DNA of 59,100 bases from contig CAIVKH010000366.1 of NCBI GenBank assembly GCA_903906425.1, positions 1-59,100 on the forward strand, in the 5' to 3' direction. Origin of the DNA: an uncultured bacterium. Lineage in GTDB: Bacteria; Verrucomicrobiota; Kiritimatiellia; CAIVKH01. A program made the position numbers and the translations under genes. Within the stretch, counting starts at the first letter, position 1. Every line of letters starts with the position of its first letter. This document shows, in pieces, positions 16,481 through 24,674 of the stretch. A model generated the notes under the pieces. It was given only the letters and a program-made list of their open reading frames with translations. It was not told the origin of the DNA and made no database searches.

Positions 16481-17269
16481 TCAGAGCTTGTTCACGACAT
16501 TTTCGATTTGCCGGTCAACGTCGCTGTCGGATTTCTTCCGCTCCGCCGGCCGCGGTTGCGAAAATTCCTTGATGCCCAGAAGATCGCCGATGGCAATCTG
16601 GCTTTGCAGCTGCTCCGCAATGTCCATGACGTTGGTGACGTTCTTGAACGTCTGGTCGAAATTGATCTGGGCAGGCACGACCATCGGCTCGGCGCCAAGC
16701 GAATAATCGTAATAATCGAGCTTGTCCACTTTGATGCGCAGCTTGTCTATGCGCATCGGCGGCATCTGGAATTCGCGGCGGGCGGTCGGGCGATGCGTCG
16801 CGACGGGCGGAACATTCGCGGGCGGAATGACAGCAGGCGCTGGCGCCGGCGCAGGCGTTGCCTTCGCGACGGATGGCTGCGGCGCCTCGATCTCGGCCAG
16901 CCGCTCGAGGTTCACGTTCCCATCCTTTTGGCGGATCATCACGACGCGGGCCAGATCAATGTCAATCTCCGGCACATGCCCGCGGCTGCCGAATAGCGCG
17001 GCCCGGTCATAGCGGACGAAAAGCCGGTTGATCTCGACGGCCTCGCTGATCGGAAAATTGGTCGGGTTGAGAATTTTTACGCCGGAAATTTCGAACGTCG
17101 GAAACAGCATTCCGACGCGCAGCCTGTCAATCGTGATGTCAAAACCGGCCGCGCTGCGGACCGCCTTCACGATGAGATTGCGGACGATCGTGTCCTTGAA
17201 AAGACTCCCGGCCACCGCGAGTGCGCCCGCGACCGCCAGAACACATAAAAAGATTTTGCGCGTTGACAT
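16481..17269 (-). CDS. AsmA/DUF748-like membrane-anchored protein (262 aa)
   Basis: The start is set at ATG 17269 (MSTRKIFLCVLAVAGALAVAG, an N-terminal membrane anchor); the 29 codons upstream in frame look noncoding. The next region, VRSAAGFDITIDRLRVGMLFPTFEISGVKILNP, has the strand pattern of AsmA-type periplasmic proteins involved in envelope lipid transport or assembly. An Ala/Pro-rich linker lies at about residues 138-165. Convergent with the GH10-like gene (86-bp gap holding only a short GGCCG/CGGCC hairpin). Confidence 0.65.
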   Translation of the reverse strand: MSTRKIFLCVLAVAGALAVAGSLFKDTIVRNLIVKAVRSAAGFDITIDRLRVGMLFPTFEISGVKILNPTNFPISEAVEINRLFVRYDRAALFGSRGHVPEIDIDLARVVMIRQKDGNVNLERLAEIEAPQPSVAKATPAPAPAPAVIPPANVPPVATHRPTARREFQMPPMRIDKLRIKVDKLDYYDYSLGAEPMVVPAQINFDQTFKNVTNVMDIAEQLQSQIAIGDLLGIKEFSQPRPAERKKSDSDVDRQIENVVNKL

Positions 17270-17387
17270 GAAAACCACTTCAATCCGCGGCAAGCTACAA
17301 CGCCGCGGCGCCGTCAACAACCCATAACGGACCTTCCGCGAGACGGCGTTTGCCAAAGCCTCTCCTGCCTTTTATACTCGTCCGCCC

Positions 17388-18599
17388 ATGCCCGACACAG
17401 AAAACAGAACACCGGAAAACGGACAAGGCGGATCGGCGGGGCCCAATTTGTACAACAAAGGCGCGCGCTCGTCGTCGCGGATGCGCCTGTTGGACGAACA
17501 GCCGAAGAAGAAGATGATTTCCGTCGAGATCGGAGGTGCGCCGCGAAAACGCCAGTCGTCGCGGCACAGCCCGTTCCAGCACATCCTCATGGCGCATGTC
17601 AAAAAGCTCGCCGCCGTGACCGGCCTGATGGTGTTGCTGCTGGTCGCCGCGTGGAAGCTCGTGGATCTGTTCGGCACCAAGCGGGACAAGACCGCTGCGT
17701 CCACCAAGATTGAACAGCAGCAGAAAAAGACGACCCAGCAACCGCCCGTGGCGATCCCGCCGAACGTTTCGTCGAATCCCGCGCCGCTCGCGCCGGCCAT
17801 TGACCCGGCGGTGTTCAAGAAGGCCGCCTACCTGGCCAAGAAAGCCAGGGCCTACGAGGATACCGGCGAACTCGACAAGGCCATCCAGAGCTATCGCGAA
17901 GCCCTCGACGTGCTGCCGAACACGCCCACCGTCTGGATGCAGCTCGGCCGCGTTTATCTCAAGCAAAAGGACTACTGGCACGCGCAGGTCTCGCTCGAAA
18001 AAGCCGTCGAGAGCAATCCCAGCGCCGACGTCCTCAACGACCTTGGCGTCGCCTACCTCTGGCAGGAAGGCAAACTCGATCGCGCGCTCAACATGTTCCA
18101 GACCGCCACCGAGGTTGATCCAAACTACGCGCCGACCTACTTCAACAAAGCCCTCGCCCTGCTCGCCAAAAACGAGAACGCGCGCGCGCGCGAATCCCTC
18201 GACCAATATCTGCGCATGAAAGCCGACGACCCCCGCGGCCTGCGCGAAGTCGCCTGCATGAAAGCCCGCGACGGCCACCGCGAAGAGGCGCTCCAGGATC
18301 TCGAAAAAGCCATTGCGCAGGCGCCGGACTGGCCTCTGCTCTATCTGGACAAGGCCGCCATCGAGGCGCTCCAGGGACAGTGCGACAACGCGATCCGCAG
18401 CCTCGAAAAGGCGATCCCGCTGGCCGGCTACGCCGCCGTTTTCAAAGTCTGGCAGGAGCCCGCCTTTCGCGAATGCCGCCTCGCCGAGCTTGGAAAAGTC
18501 TTCGAAAAAGAAATCGCCGACGGCGTCCGCGGAGAAATAACCAAGAAAGAACACCCCGTCTCGACCACCAGCGAACCGATCATCTCATCGCCCAAATAG
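17388..18599 (+). CDS. Membrane-anchored TPR protein (403 aa)
   Basis: A basic cytoplasmic N-terminus of about 75 residues precedes one transmembrane helix (KLAAVTGLMVLLLVAAWKLV). After a Gln/Pro-rich linker come about five TPR units (e.g. AYEDTGELDKAIQSYREAL, WMQLGRVYLKQKDYWHAQV, LNDLGVAYLWQEGKLDRAL). TPR domains are protein-protein scaffolds; the partner is not evident. The next gene encodes a SEDS cell-wall polymerase, and a role in cell-envelope assembly is possible but inferred from position only. Confidence 0.85.
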   Translation: MPDTENRTPENGQGGSAGPNLYNKGARSSSRMRLLDEQPKKKMISVEIGGAPRKRQSSRHSPFQHILMAHVKKLAAVTGLMVLLLVAAWKLVDLFGTKRDKTAASTKIEQQQKKTTQQPPVAIPPNVSSNPAPLAPAIDPAVFKKAAYLAKKARAYEDTGELDKAIQSYREALDVLPNTPTVWMQLGRVYLKQKDYWHAQVSLEKAVESNPSADVLNDLGVAYLWQEGKLDRALNMFQTATEVDPNYAPTYFNKALALLAKNENARARESLDQYLRMKADDPRGLREVACMKARDGHREEALQDLEKAIAQAPDWPLLYLDKAAIEALQGQCDNAIRSLEKAIPLAGYAAVFKVWQEPAFRECRLAELGKVFEKEIADGVRGEITKKEHPVSTTSEPIISSPK

Positions 18600-18650
18600 A
18601 ATCGTCCTCGTCCTCGAAAATCCACCCGCGAATTCCGCGCCCGCGCAAGT

Positions 18651-18697
18651 TTCCAATCATTGGAAAAAACACGACCGGACTTTTCCAATCATTGGAA
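18651..18697. repeat. Paired 15-bp palindrome, locus 5 (C/C)
   Basis: TTCCAATCATTGGAA at 18651-18665 and 18683-18697, 32 bp apart, 51 bp after the stop at 18599 and 64 bp before the SEDS gene start. Confidence 0.95.
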
Positions 18698-18761
18698 GTT
18701 TCCGTCCCGCGCCCGCGATCTGGTTTCACAGCCCGCGCACTTCTGCTATGGAAGCAGCCGC

Positions 18762-20102
18762 ATGGCGAAGGCGAAAGGCATTTTCAGTTTCTGGAGCGGA
18801 CGGCGGCGCGAGCGTTGGCTGCTGGCGCTGGCATTTCTTGCCGTGACGGCGGGCTACGCGGCGGTCCTGCTCGTTCATTTCGGCGAGGCCGGCGAATTTC
18901 GCCGCGCCGATTTCGCGCCGCTGATCGCGTTCGGCGCCTCGCTGCTCGCCGTGCATTTCGTTTTCGCGGTCGCGAATTTTCGCGGCGATCCGGTGCTGCT
19001 GACCGCAGCGCTGCTACTGGCGGGCCTCGGCATCCTCGAGCAATTCCGGCTCGGCACGCTCGCGGTCGCGAATGCCGGCGACTGGTCTACGCTTGCATTC
19101 CCGATTGGCGCGGCGGCGATGACGTTCATCGCGCTTAGCCTCGCCGGCGGACGCTGGCGCGTGCTGGAGAAATTTTCGACGGTCAGCGGCATCGCGGCGA
19201 TTGCGGTGATCGCGCTCACCGTCGCCACCGGCCATAAATTTCGCGGCGCGACCTTCGCGGCCGGCAACATGACGCCAACGGAAATCATCAAGGTCCTGCT
19301 GCCGGTTTTTCTCGCTGGTTTTTTTGCGGCCTATCGCAGCGACCTCGCGCAGATGGGACTGCCCGGCATTCCGGCGCCATCAACGCCGACGGTGCTCGCG
19401 CTTGGATTTTTTTGGGGCGCGCCGATGGCGCTGCTTTTTTGGCAGCACGACCTCGGCATGATCCTGCTTCTGAACGCGGTCTTCCTCGTGCTGCTGAGCC
19501 TCGCGTCGCGGCGCTCCGGCTATTTGTTCGCCGGCATTTTGCTGGCGGTGACCGCGGCGTTTGCGGCGCTGCGTTTCGTGCCGCATGTGCAGTCGCGGAT
19601 CGAAACGTGGGCACAGCCGTTTCACGACACGTCGGGGAAGAGTTTTCAAATCATGCACGCGCTGACCGCGCTGAACAGCGGAGGCGTCTGGGGTTCGGGC
19701 CTCGGCGCGGGAAATCCGCAGACGATTCCGATTGCCTCGTCCGATTTCGTCTATGCGGCACTTGGCGAGGAAATCGGTTACGCCGGCTGCGGCCTGGTCG
19801 TTGTGCTTTATCTGATTTTTTTCTACCGGGGGTTTCGAGTCGCCGACAGCCAGAAGGATCCGTTCGCACAATTTCTCGCGGCGGGTCTGATTTCCGTCTT
19901 CGCATTTCAGACGCTACTGAATATCGGCGGCGTGACGAAGGCGCTGCCGTTGACGGGAATCACACTGCCGTTTGTGAGCCACGGCGGCAGCAGCCTCCTG
20001 ACGAGTTTCATCGCGCTGGGACTCCTGCTCGCGCTTTCCGAAGGCGGGCGGGACGCCGGACGCGGCGGCAGGACGGCGAAAAAGAAAAACGCCGCGGACT
20101 GA
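18762..20102 (+). CDS. SEDS-family peptidoglycan glycosyltransferase (FtsW/RodA-like, 446 aa)
   Basis: The start is taken at ATG 18762 (MAKAKGIFSFW) because the upstream in-frame codons run through the palindromic repeat. About ten transmembrane helices are visible. The signatures are QHDLGMILLL, then SFQIMHALTALNSGGVWGSG, then SSDFVYAALGEEIGYAG, then the C-terminal LPLTGITLPFVSHGGSSLL, all typical of SEDS polymerases that extend glycan strands from lipid II. Whether it serves division (FtsW) or elongation (RodA) cannot be told, and no adjacent class-B PBP or mur genes are present to decide. Its last codons overlap the terminator of the convergent gene. Confidence 0.9.
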   Translation: MAKAKGIFSFWSGRRRERWLLALAFLAVTAGYAAVLLVHFGEAGEFRRADFAPLIAFGASLLAVHFVFAVANFRGDPVLLTAALLLAGLGILEQFRLGTLAVANAGDWSTLAFPIGAAAMTFIALSLAGGRWRVLEKFSTVSGIAAIAVIALTVATGHKFRGATFAAGNMTPTEIIKVLLPVFLAGFFAAYRSDLAQMGLPGIPAPSTPTVLALGFFWGAPMALLFWQHDLGMILLLNAVFLVLLSLASRRSGYLFAGILLAVTAAFAALRFVPHVQSRIETWAQPFHDTSGKSFQIMHALTALNSGGVWGSGLGAGNPQTIPIASSDFVYAALGEEIGYAGCGLVVVLYLIFFYRGFRVADSQKDPFAQFLAAGLISVFAFQTLLNIGGVTKALPLTGITLPFVSHGGSSLLTSFIALGLLLALSEGGRDAGRGGRTAKKKNAAD

Positions 20103-20111
20103 TCCGCGGCG
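20079..20111 (-). terminator. Rho-independent terminator of the outer-membrane protein gene
   Basis: Read on the minus strand, CGCCGCGGA and TCCGCGGCG form a 9-bp stem with a 4-nt loop (20111-20090), followed at once by TTTTTCTTTTT. It lies 27 bp beyond the stop at 20138 and overlaps the last codons of the convergent SEDS gene. Confidence 0.85.
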
Positions 20112-20137
20112 TCTCGTTCCGGCGAAAATATGTTCGC

Positions 20138-20695
20138 TCAGAATTCGGAAAAGCGGGCAAACACGCTCATGTTCCAGCTCTGGAAATCCTTCTCGTCATA
20201 TCCGCCAACATTGACGCCACCAGTGAAGCGATAGCTGGCGCCAATGCCGATTTCCACCCAGTCCCAGACGTTCACGGCCACGTTCACGCCAGGCTCCACC
20301 ACGAGCATGTTGTCCTGGTTGACATCCTTCACCTTGACCTCGCCGCCACCGACGAGGACGGACGCCGACGCGTGAACCAGCTTGTAGGATTGGATGGTGT
20401 ATTCGGCGCGAAGACCGGCATACCAGATGCCATAGCTGGCAATGTCGCCCTGCTTCGTGTCGTCGATCGCGCTCAGCGAAGTCGTCGCGGACGGGCCGAG
20501 CGAGAGCTTGTCGTTGAGCATCCATCCGACGCTGAGGCTTCCCATCGTGGTCTTGTGGCCTCCGATGTCGGTGAGGGAAAGTTCCGGCCGCGTGTACATC
20601 TTCCAGGTGTCCGTCTCGTCAACCAACGTATCGTTCTTCGCGATTGCCGCCATCGCCGCCAGGCTCACCAACAAACCGATAAACAGTTTCTTCAT
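20138..20695 (-). CDS. Outer-membrane beta-barrel protein (185 aa)
   Basis: ATG 20695 follows GGAAGGAG and begins a clear signal peptide (MKKLFIGLLVSLAAMAAIA). The mature part alternates hydrophobic and polar residues in strands (GSLSVGWML, YGIWYAGLRAEYTI, WVEIGIGASYRFTGGVNVGG) and ends in SVFARFSEF; a C-terminal Phe is the Bam-recognition signature. The size fits an 8-strand barrel of OmpX/OmpW type. No substrate is assignable. It has its own terminator, so it is probably monocistronic. Confidence 0.82.
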   Translation of the reverse strand: MKKLFIGLLVSLAAMAAIAKNDTLVDETDTWKMYTRPELSLTDIGGHKTTMGSLSVGWMLNDKLSLGPSATTSLSAIDDTKQGDIASYGIWYAGLRAEYTIQSYKLVHASASVLVGGGEVKVKDVNQDNMLVVEPGVNVAVNVWDWVEIGIGASYRFTGGVNVGGYDEKDFQSWNMSVFARFSEF

Positions 20696-20798
20696 CGAAG
20701 CGCTCCTTCCAAATTGTCTGCGTTCAACTGGGACGAACCTATACCAAAGCCGCGTGCCGCGTGAAATGGTTTCTTGCATAAAACTAACGATTGAAAAA

Positions 20799-21770
20799 TC
20801 ACGCCTTGTCAGGGGTGCAGGACCGGATAGCGGCGAGCACCGCTTCGTGGAGCTTTCCGTTCGTCGCAACGACACCCCGATTTGCGGCGAGCGTGCGGCC
20901 TCGCGAAAAGTCGAGCGGCTTGCCATGGATGTCGGTCACGCGGCCGCCGGCTGTTTCGACCAGCAGCGCGCCGGCGGCGTGATCCCAGATTTTTTCCTCG
21001 TAGCCCTTTTTCGTGGGCAGCCGCAGATAGACATCGCCCTCGCCCGTCGCGACGACCGCGTATTTGGCCTGGCTGTCGAGGCGGCGCGGCGTGGCTATGC
21101 TGCCGAGCGCCTGCGTGACACGCGCCGAAACATCGTGCGCGGAATGGCCGGACTCGAACGACTCGCAGAAGACGGCCTGCGCAGGCAGAGCGCGCGCTGA
21201 GACCGCAATGGATGTTTCGTGCCGGCCGCGTAGATCATATTGAAATGCGCCGCCCCCGCAGACGGCGGAAAAAATTACGCCGCCGTTCAGGCGCGGGCAA
21301 CCGAGAACGCCGAGCACCGTTTTTCCATTTTCGATCAGCGCCAGCGCGATGGCATATTGATCGCCGCGCAGAAATCCTTTCGTTCCATCCACCGGATCGA
21401 GTGTCCAGAAACGGTCGCCGTTTCCACCGGCGTGATGACCGAGATCAATCAGGCGCAGAACGTCATCGTTTGAATGCGCCGACAAAATGCGACGGACGTG
21501 ATCGCCGACGAGCGAGAGAAGCGCGGCATTTTCCGGTTTCGAAAGTTCGCCGCTTTCCTCCTCTGCGACGATGGGATCATTCGGAAATGACCTGCGAAGA
21601 TGTTCGTGAACCACGGCCTGTACGCCGAAGTCCGCGACGGTCACGGGCGACTTGTCTTCCTTCTCGGCCTGACCCTCGCGCGTTAGTTCGCGGCCGACGG
21701 AGTCGGCCAGCCGGCACGCATCGGCGACGGCGGCCATCGCAACTTCCAGTTCTTTCTCGAAAGAATTCAT
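20799..21770 (-). CDS. 3'(2'),5'-bisphosphate nucleotidase, HAL2-like inositol-monophosphatase family (323 aa)
   Basis: Hydrolyses PAP/PAPS-type 3',5'-bisphosphate nucleotides with Mg2+, removing an inhibitor of sulfotransfer and RNA turnover. Metal-binding motifs: Glu70-Glu72 (AEEES), Asp125-Pro-Val-Asp128-Gly-Thr (WTLDPVDGTKGFLRG) and WDHAAG near residue 256. The length and the GFLRGDQYAIALALIE segment are closer to eukaryote-like HAL2/SAL1 than to short CysQ. Start set at ATG 21770 (MNSFEKEL), the first that leaves a normal N-terminus. Divergent from the exonuclease gene with a 79-bp gap. Confidence 0.88.
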   Translation of the reverse strand: MNSFEKELEVAMAAVADACRLADSVGRELTREGQAEKEDKSPVTVADFGVQAVVHEHLRRSFPNDPIVAEEESGELSKPENAALLSLVGDHVRRILSAHSNDDVLRLIDLGHHAGGNGDRFWTLDPVDGTKGFLRGDQYAIALALIENGKTVLGVLGCPRLNGGVIFSAVCGGGAFQYDLRGRHETSIAVSARALPAQAVFCESFESGHSAHDVSARVTQALGSIATPRRLDSQAKYAVVATGEGDVYLRLPTKKGYEEKIWDHAAGALLVETAGGRVTDIHGKPLDFSRGRTLAANRGVVATNGKLHEAVLAAIRSCTPDKA

Positions 21771-21849
21771 GGCGCGCAGCATTCCGGCGCGACTTTCCCG
21801 CGGCAATCATTTTCTTGCGCGGCAATGCGAAATCAGTTGTGGTCGCGTG

Positions 21850-22476
21850 ATGCTCGCTCGCGAAGCAACTTTGTCCGTGTTCGATTTCGAGACCACCGGT
21901 GTCGTCGAAGATTTCGCCGCGGAACCCTGGCAATTCGGCATCGTGGAAATGCGCGGAGGGATAATCGTGGCGGAAAGCCAGTCGGCGGGTTTCATGCGCG
22001 TCGGCGAACGCCCGTTCAGCCCGCACGCACCGGGAACGTGGATGCAGCACCTCGATGAAATTGCCGCGGCTCCGTCTCGGGTTGATTGGTGGCCGCATTT
22101 TGAACAGCGTCTTCATTGCGATGCGATCGTGGCGCACAGCGTTGGCACCGAGAAGAAAATCCTCCGACATATCGCGCCGTTGCACCGCCATGGCCCGTGG
22201 ATAGACACGTTGAAGCTTTCACGGCTCGCCTTCCCCGACTGGAAGTCGCACGCGCTGGAAGATGCGATCCCGAAGCTCGGATTGCTCGCGAGCGTCCGTG
22301 AAATATGCCCCGGCCGCGCGCCGCACGATGCGCTCTTCGATGCGGTGGCAGCGGCCGTGTTGCTTGAACATCTGCTGACGCTGGACGGCTGGCACGACGC
22401 AACGGTCGAGGCGCTCGCCGCCGCAAGACCACGCGCCTATCACGCGCAAAGAAGAATCGGGCGCGCGAGATTGTGA
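21850..22476 (+). CDS. DEDDh 3'-5' exonuclease (DnaQ/epsilon-like, 208 aa)
   Basis: The ExoI motif FDFETTG (Asp12, Glu14) opens the protein. AHSVGTEKKIL with WIDTLKL (Asp119) corresponds to ExoII, and HDALFD (His159, Asp164) to ExoIII, so all catalytic residues of a DEDDh nuclease are present. It is a stand-alone domain of about 200 residues with no polymerase or ligase fusion, so a repair/proofreading or DNA/RNA trimming role is likely. ATG 21850 is preferred to the upstream in-frame ATG because the latter overlaps the divergent gene start. Confidence 0.85.
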   Translation: MLAREATLSVFDFETTGVVEDFAAEPWQFGIVEMRGGIIVAESQSAGFMRVGERPFSPHAPGTWMQHLDEIAAAPSRVDWWPHFEQRLHCDAIVAHSVGTEKKILRHIAPLHRHGPWIDTLKLSRLAFPDWKSHALEDAIPKLGLLASVREICPGRAPHDALFDAVAAAVLLEHLLTLDGWHDATVEALAAARPRAYHAQRRIGRARL

Positions 22477-22497
22477 ACGGCGAGGCGAATTTTTTGC

Positions 22498-23928
22498 ATG
22501 AACAACAATCCAATCACTCGTCGTCATTTCATTTATTCGAGCGCGCTGGCTGCCGGTGCCCTCTCCATCAACGGTTGCGCCTCACCCCGCGGACCGAGGC
22601 CAATTTCGGCAAACGACAAGCTCAATATCGGCATCATCGGCTGCGGCGGCAAGGGCTGGACTGATTTGACGGAAGTGGCGGCTTGCGGCGAGAACATCGT
22701 CGCGCTGTGCGATGTGGACGAAAACACGCTCAATCATGCGGCGAAGAAATTTCCCGGCGCGAAGCTTTATCGCGACTACCGCAAGATGCTCGACGCGGAA
22801 AAATCGCTCGACGCCTTTACCATCAGCACGCCGGATCATCATCACGCGCCAGCGGCGATGCGGGCGATCACGCGCGGGTTGCACGTCTATGTTCAAAAAC
22901 CGCTCACGCACAACATCTGGGAGGCGCGCCAGCTCACGCTTGCCGCGCAGCGCCATCGCGTCGCGACGCAAATGGGCAACCAAGGGGCGAGCGGCGCGTG
23001 GATTCGCGAGGTGTGCGAGTTGATCTGGTCGGGTGCGATTGGCGACGTCACGGAGGTTCACATCTGGACGGACCGGCCGATCTGGCCGCAGGGCAAGGAC
23101 CGTCCGGCCGGCGATGACCCCGTTCCGAAAACGCTCGATTGGGACACGTGGCTGGGCCCGGCGCCCGTGCGTCCGTTCAAGCAGAAATATCCCGATGTGA
23201 ATCGCGATGTGTACCATCCGTTTTGCTGGCGTGGCTGGTGGGATTTCGGAACCGGCGCGCTCGGCGACATCGCCTGCCACGCCATGAACGCGCCGATGTG
23301 GGCACTCAATCTCGGTGCGCCGCTCAGTGCCGAAGCCGTCCAGACCGACGAGGTGAAGAAGGAAAGTTTTCCGAACTGGTCCATCATCCGCTGGGATTTT
23401 CCGGCGCGTCATGCCGCAAGCGAAGGCGCGAGGATTTATGCGCCGGGCCAGGCGACCGCCGCGGAGTTGCGCGCCGCGAACGTGGCCACAACGTCAGTGC
23501 TGCCACCAGTGAAAATGTTCTGGTACGACGGCGGCAAACTTCCGCCGCTGCCGCCGGAGATGGAGCGCCGCCAGTGGGACGACAACGGCACGCTCTACGT
23601 CGGCACGAAAGGCAAAATGTACAAAGGCCGCCTCCTGCCGGATTCGCTGATGACAGATTTCAAACGGTCCGCGTCTTCGATCCCGCGCGTGCCCGGCGAG
23701 AACCATTATCAGCAGTGGATCGCTGCCTGCAAAGGCGGCCGGCCCGGCTGTTCGAACTTCGATTTCGCCGGCCCGCTCACCGAAACCGTGCTGCTCGGCA
23801 ACGTCGCGCTCCGCCTCGGCAAGAAAGTCGCGTGGGACTCGAAACAACTCCGCGCTCCCGGGTGTCCCGAGGCTGATGCAGTGATCCACCGGCAATATCG
23901 CAAGGGCTGGGAAGTCGAGCCGACATAA
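22498..23928 (+). CDS. Tat-exported Gfo/Idh/MocA-family oxidoreductase, paralogue 1 (476 aa)
   Basis: The N-terminus NPITRRHFIYSSALAAGAL with SINGC is a twin-arginine leader plus probable lipobox. The Rossmann motif KLNIGIIGCGGKGW binds NAD(P). The conserved EKP element is QKP here (VYVQKPLTH), a variant shared with paralogue 2. The C-terminal part has WRGWWDFGTGALGDIACH, the substrate-domain motif of the exported PVC-type members. Probably a periplasmic or lipid-anchored sugar dehydrogenase or related enzyme with tightly bound cofactor; the substrate is unknown. It starts 21 bp after the exonuclease stop. Confidence 0.9.
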   Translation: MNNNPITRRHFIYSSALAAGALSINGCASPRGPRPISANDKLNIGIIGCGGKGWTDLTEVAACGENIVALCDVDENTLNHAAKKFPGAKLYRDYRKMLDAEKSLDAFTISTPDHHHAPAAMRAITRGLHVYVQKPLTHNIWEARQLTLAAQRHRVATQMGNQGASGAWIREVCELIWSGAIGDVTEVHIWTDRPIWPQGKDRPAGDDPVPKTLDWDTWLGPAPVRPFKQKYPDVNRDVYHPFCWRGWWDFGTGALGDIACHAMNAPMWALNLGAPLSAEAVQTDEVKKESFPNWSIIRWDFPARHAASEGARIYAPGQATAAELRAANVATTSVLPPVKMFWYDGGKLPPLPPEMERRQWDDNGTLYVGTKGKMYKGRLLPDSLMTDFKRSASSIPRVPGENHYQQWIAACKGGRPGCSNFDFAGPLTETVLLGNVALRLGKKVAWDSKQLRAPGCPEADAVIHRQYRKGWEVEPT

Positions 23929-23986
23929 AGAAGATAGTCGGCATTTCCTGCTGATTTGAGGCAGAACGACTCCGCCGTCACGCATC

Positions 23987-24470
23987 ATGAACGCATGTGC
24001 GAAACGACAAACAGTCCTCGCAAACATGCCGTATGCGATCATGGCGCTGCTGGGCGCGGCGACGATAGCGTTTGGATCCGACTTCGCGCCCCGCGCGCGC
24101 TGGCGGGCGCGGCCGGCTATGTCGCCTACGCGATTGTCGGGAGCGTCTGGACGATGATTTTCGTTTGTCCCTACTGCGCCTTCTACGCCGCGCGCCAATG
24201 CCGTGCGGCTACGGGACTCTTTCGGCCAGACTGGTGCCGAAAGGTGACAAGAATTGCTTTGCGGAAAAATTCCGACGGCACGTCCCCGTTCTCGTTCCGC
24301 TCTGGCTGATGCCCGTTCTTTTTGCGGTGCCGTTGCGCTCTGGCATTCGTGGTCATGGCTTCCGCTTATCCGCATCGCCGCGTTTGCGCTGAACTCATAC
24401 GTCATCCTGCCACTGCTATCCCGAAAGCACAGCTGCACCGAATGCCCGTAAAAAAGACGGCTGCCCCTGA
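23987..24470 (+). pseudogene. Frameshifted small integral-membrane Cys-motif protein
   Basis: Coherent membrane-protein sequence is split over all three plus frames. The N-terminal part runs MNACAKRQTVLANMPYAIM...GSDFAPR. After a shift near 24090 comes LAGAAGYVAYAIVGSVWTMIF and VCPYCAFYAARQC. After a one-base loss near 24202 comes PCGYGTLSARLVPKG and FRRHVPVLVPLWLMPVLF. After another shift near 24330 comes ALWHSWSWLPLIRIAAFALN and VILPLLSRKHSCTECP, and a further shift gives KKDGCP. The pieces concatenate into one 4-helix protein with CPYC, CPCGYG and CxxCPxxxxCP metal- or redox-type motifs. At least three frameshifts make it a pseudogene, unless the assembly is faulty here. 24471-24674 shows no gene. 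Confidence 0.7.
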
Positions 24471-24674
24471 TTGGCAAAATCGTGTTCCGCCAGAAGCGAT
24501 CAGCCGGCATGACGCCGGCGCAGTCAGCGAAATCTCGAAGTACGTCCGCGAAACCCACCATCTAATTCACGACGCCGGGGGCGTGTTCAAAGGAGGCCCG
24601 CTGCGGCGGTAGTTCAAGTGAGCACAGACGGTGTTGCATGCTCCGCCAAGATTTCTTCGTCGGGAGATTTGGGA

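Noticed and set aside
18660-18761. Upstream start of the SEDS protein within the palindrome
   Set aside because: The extra 34 residues read straight through the repeat (FSNHWK) and would precede a normal family N-terminus.
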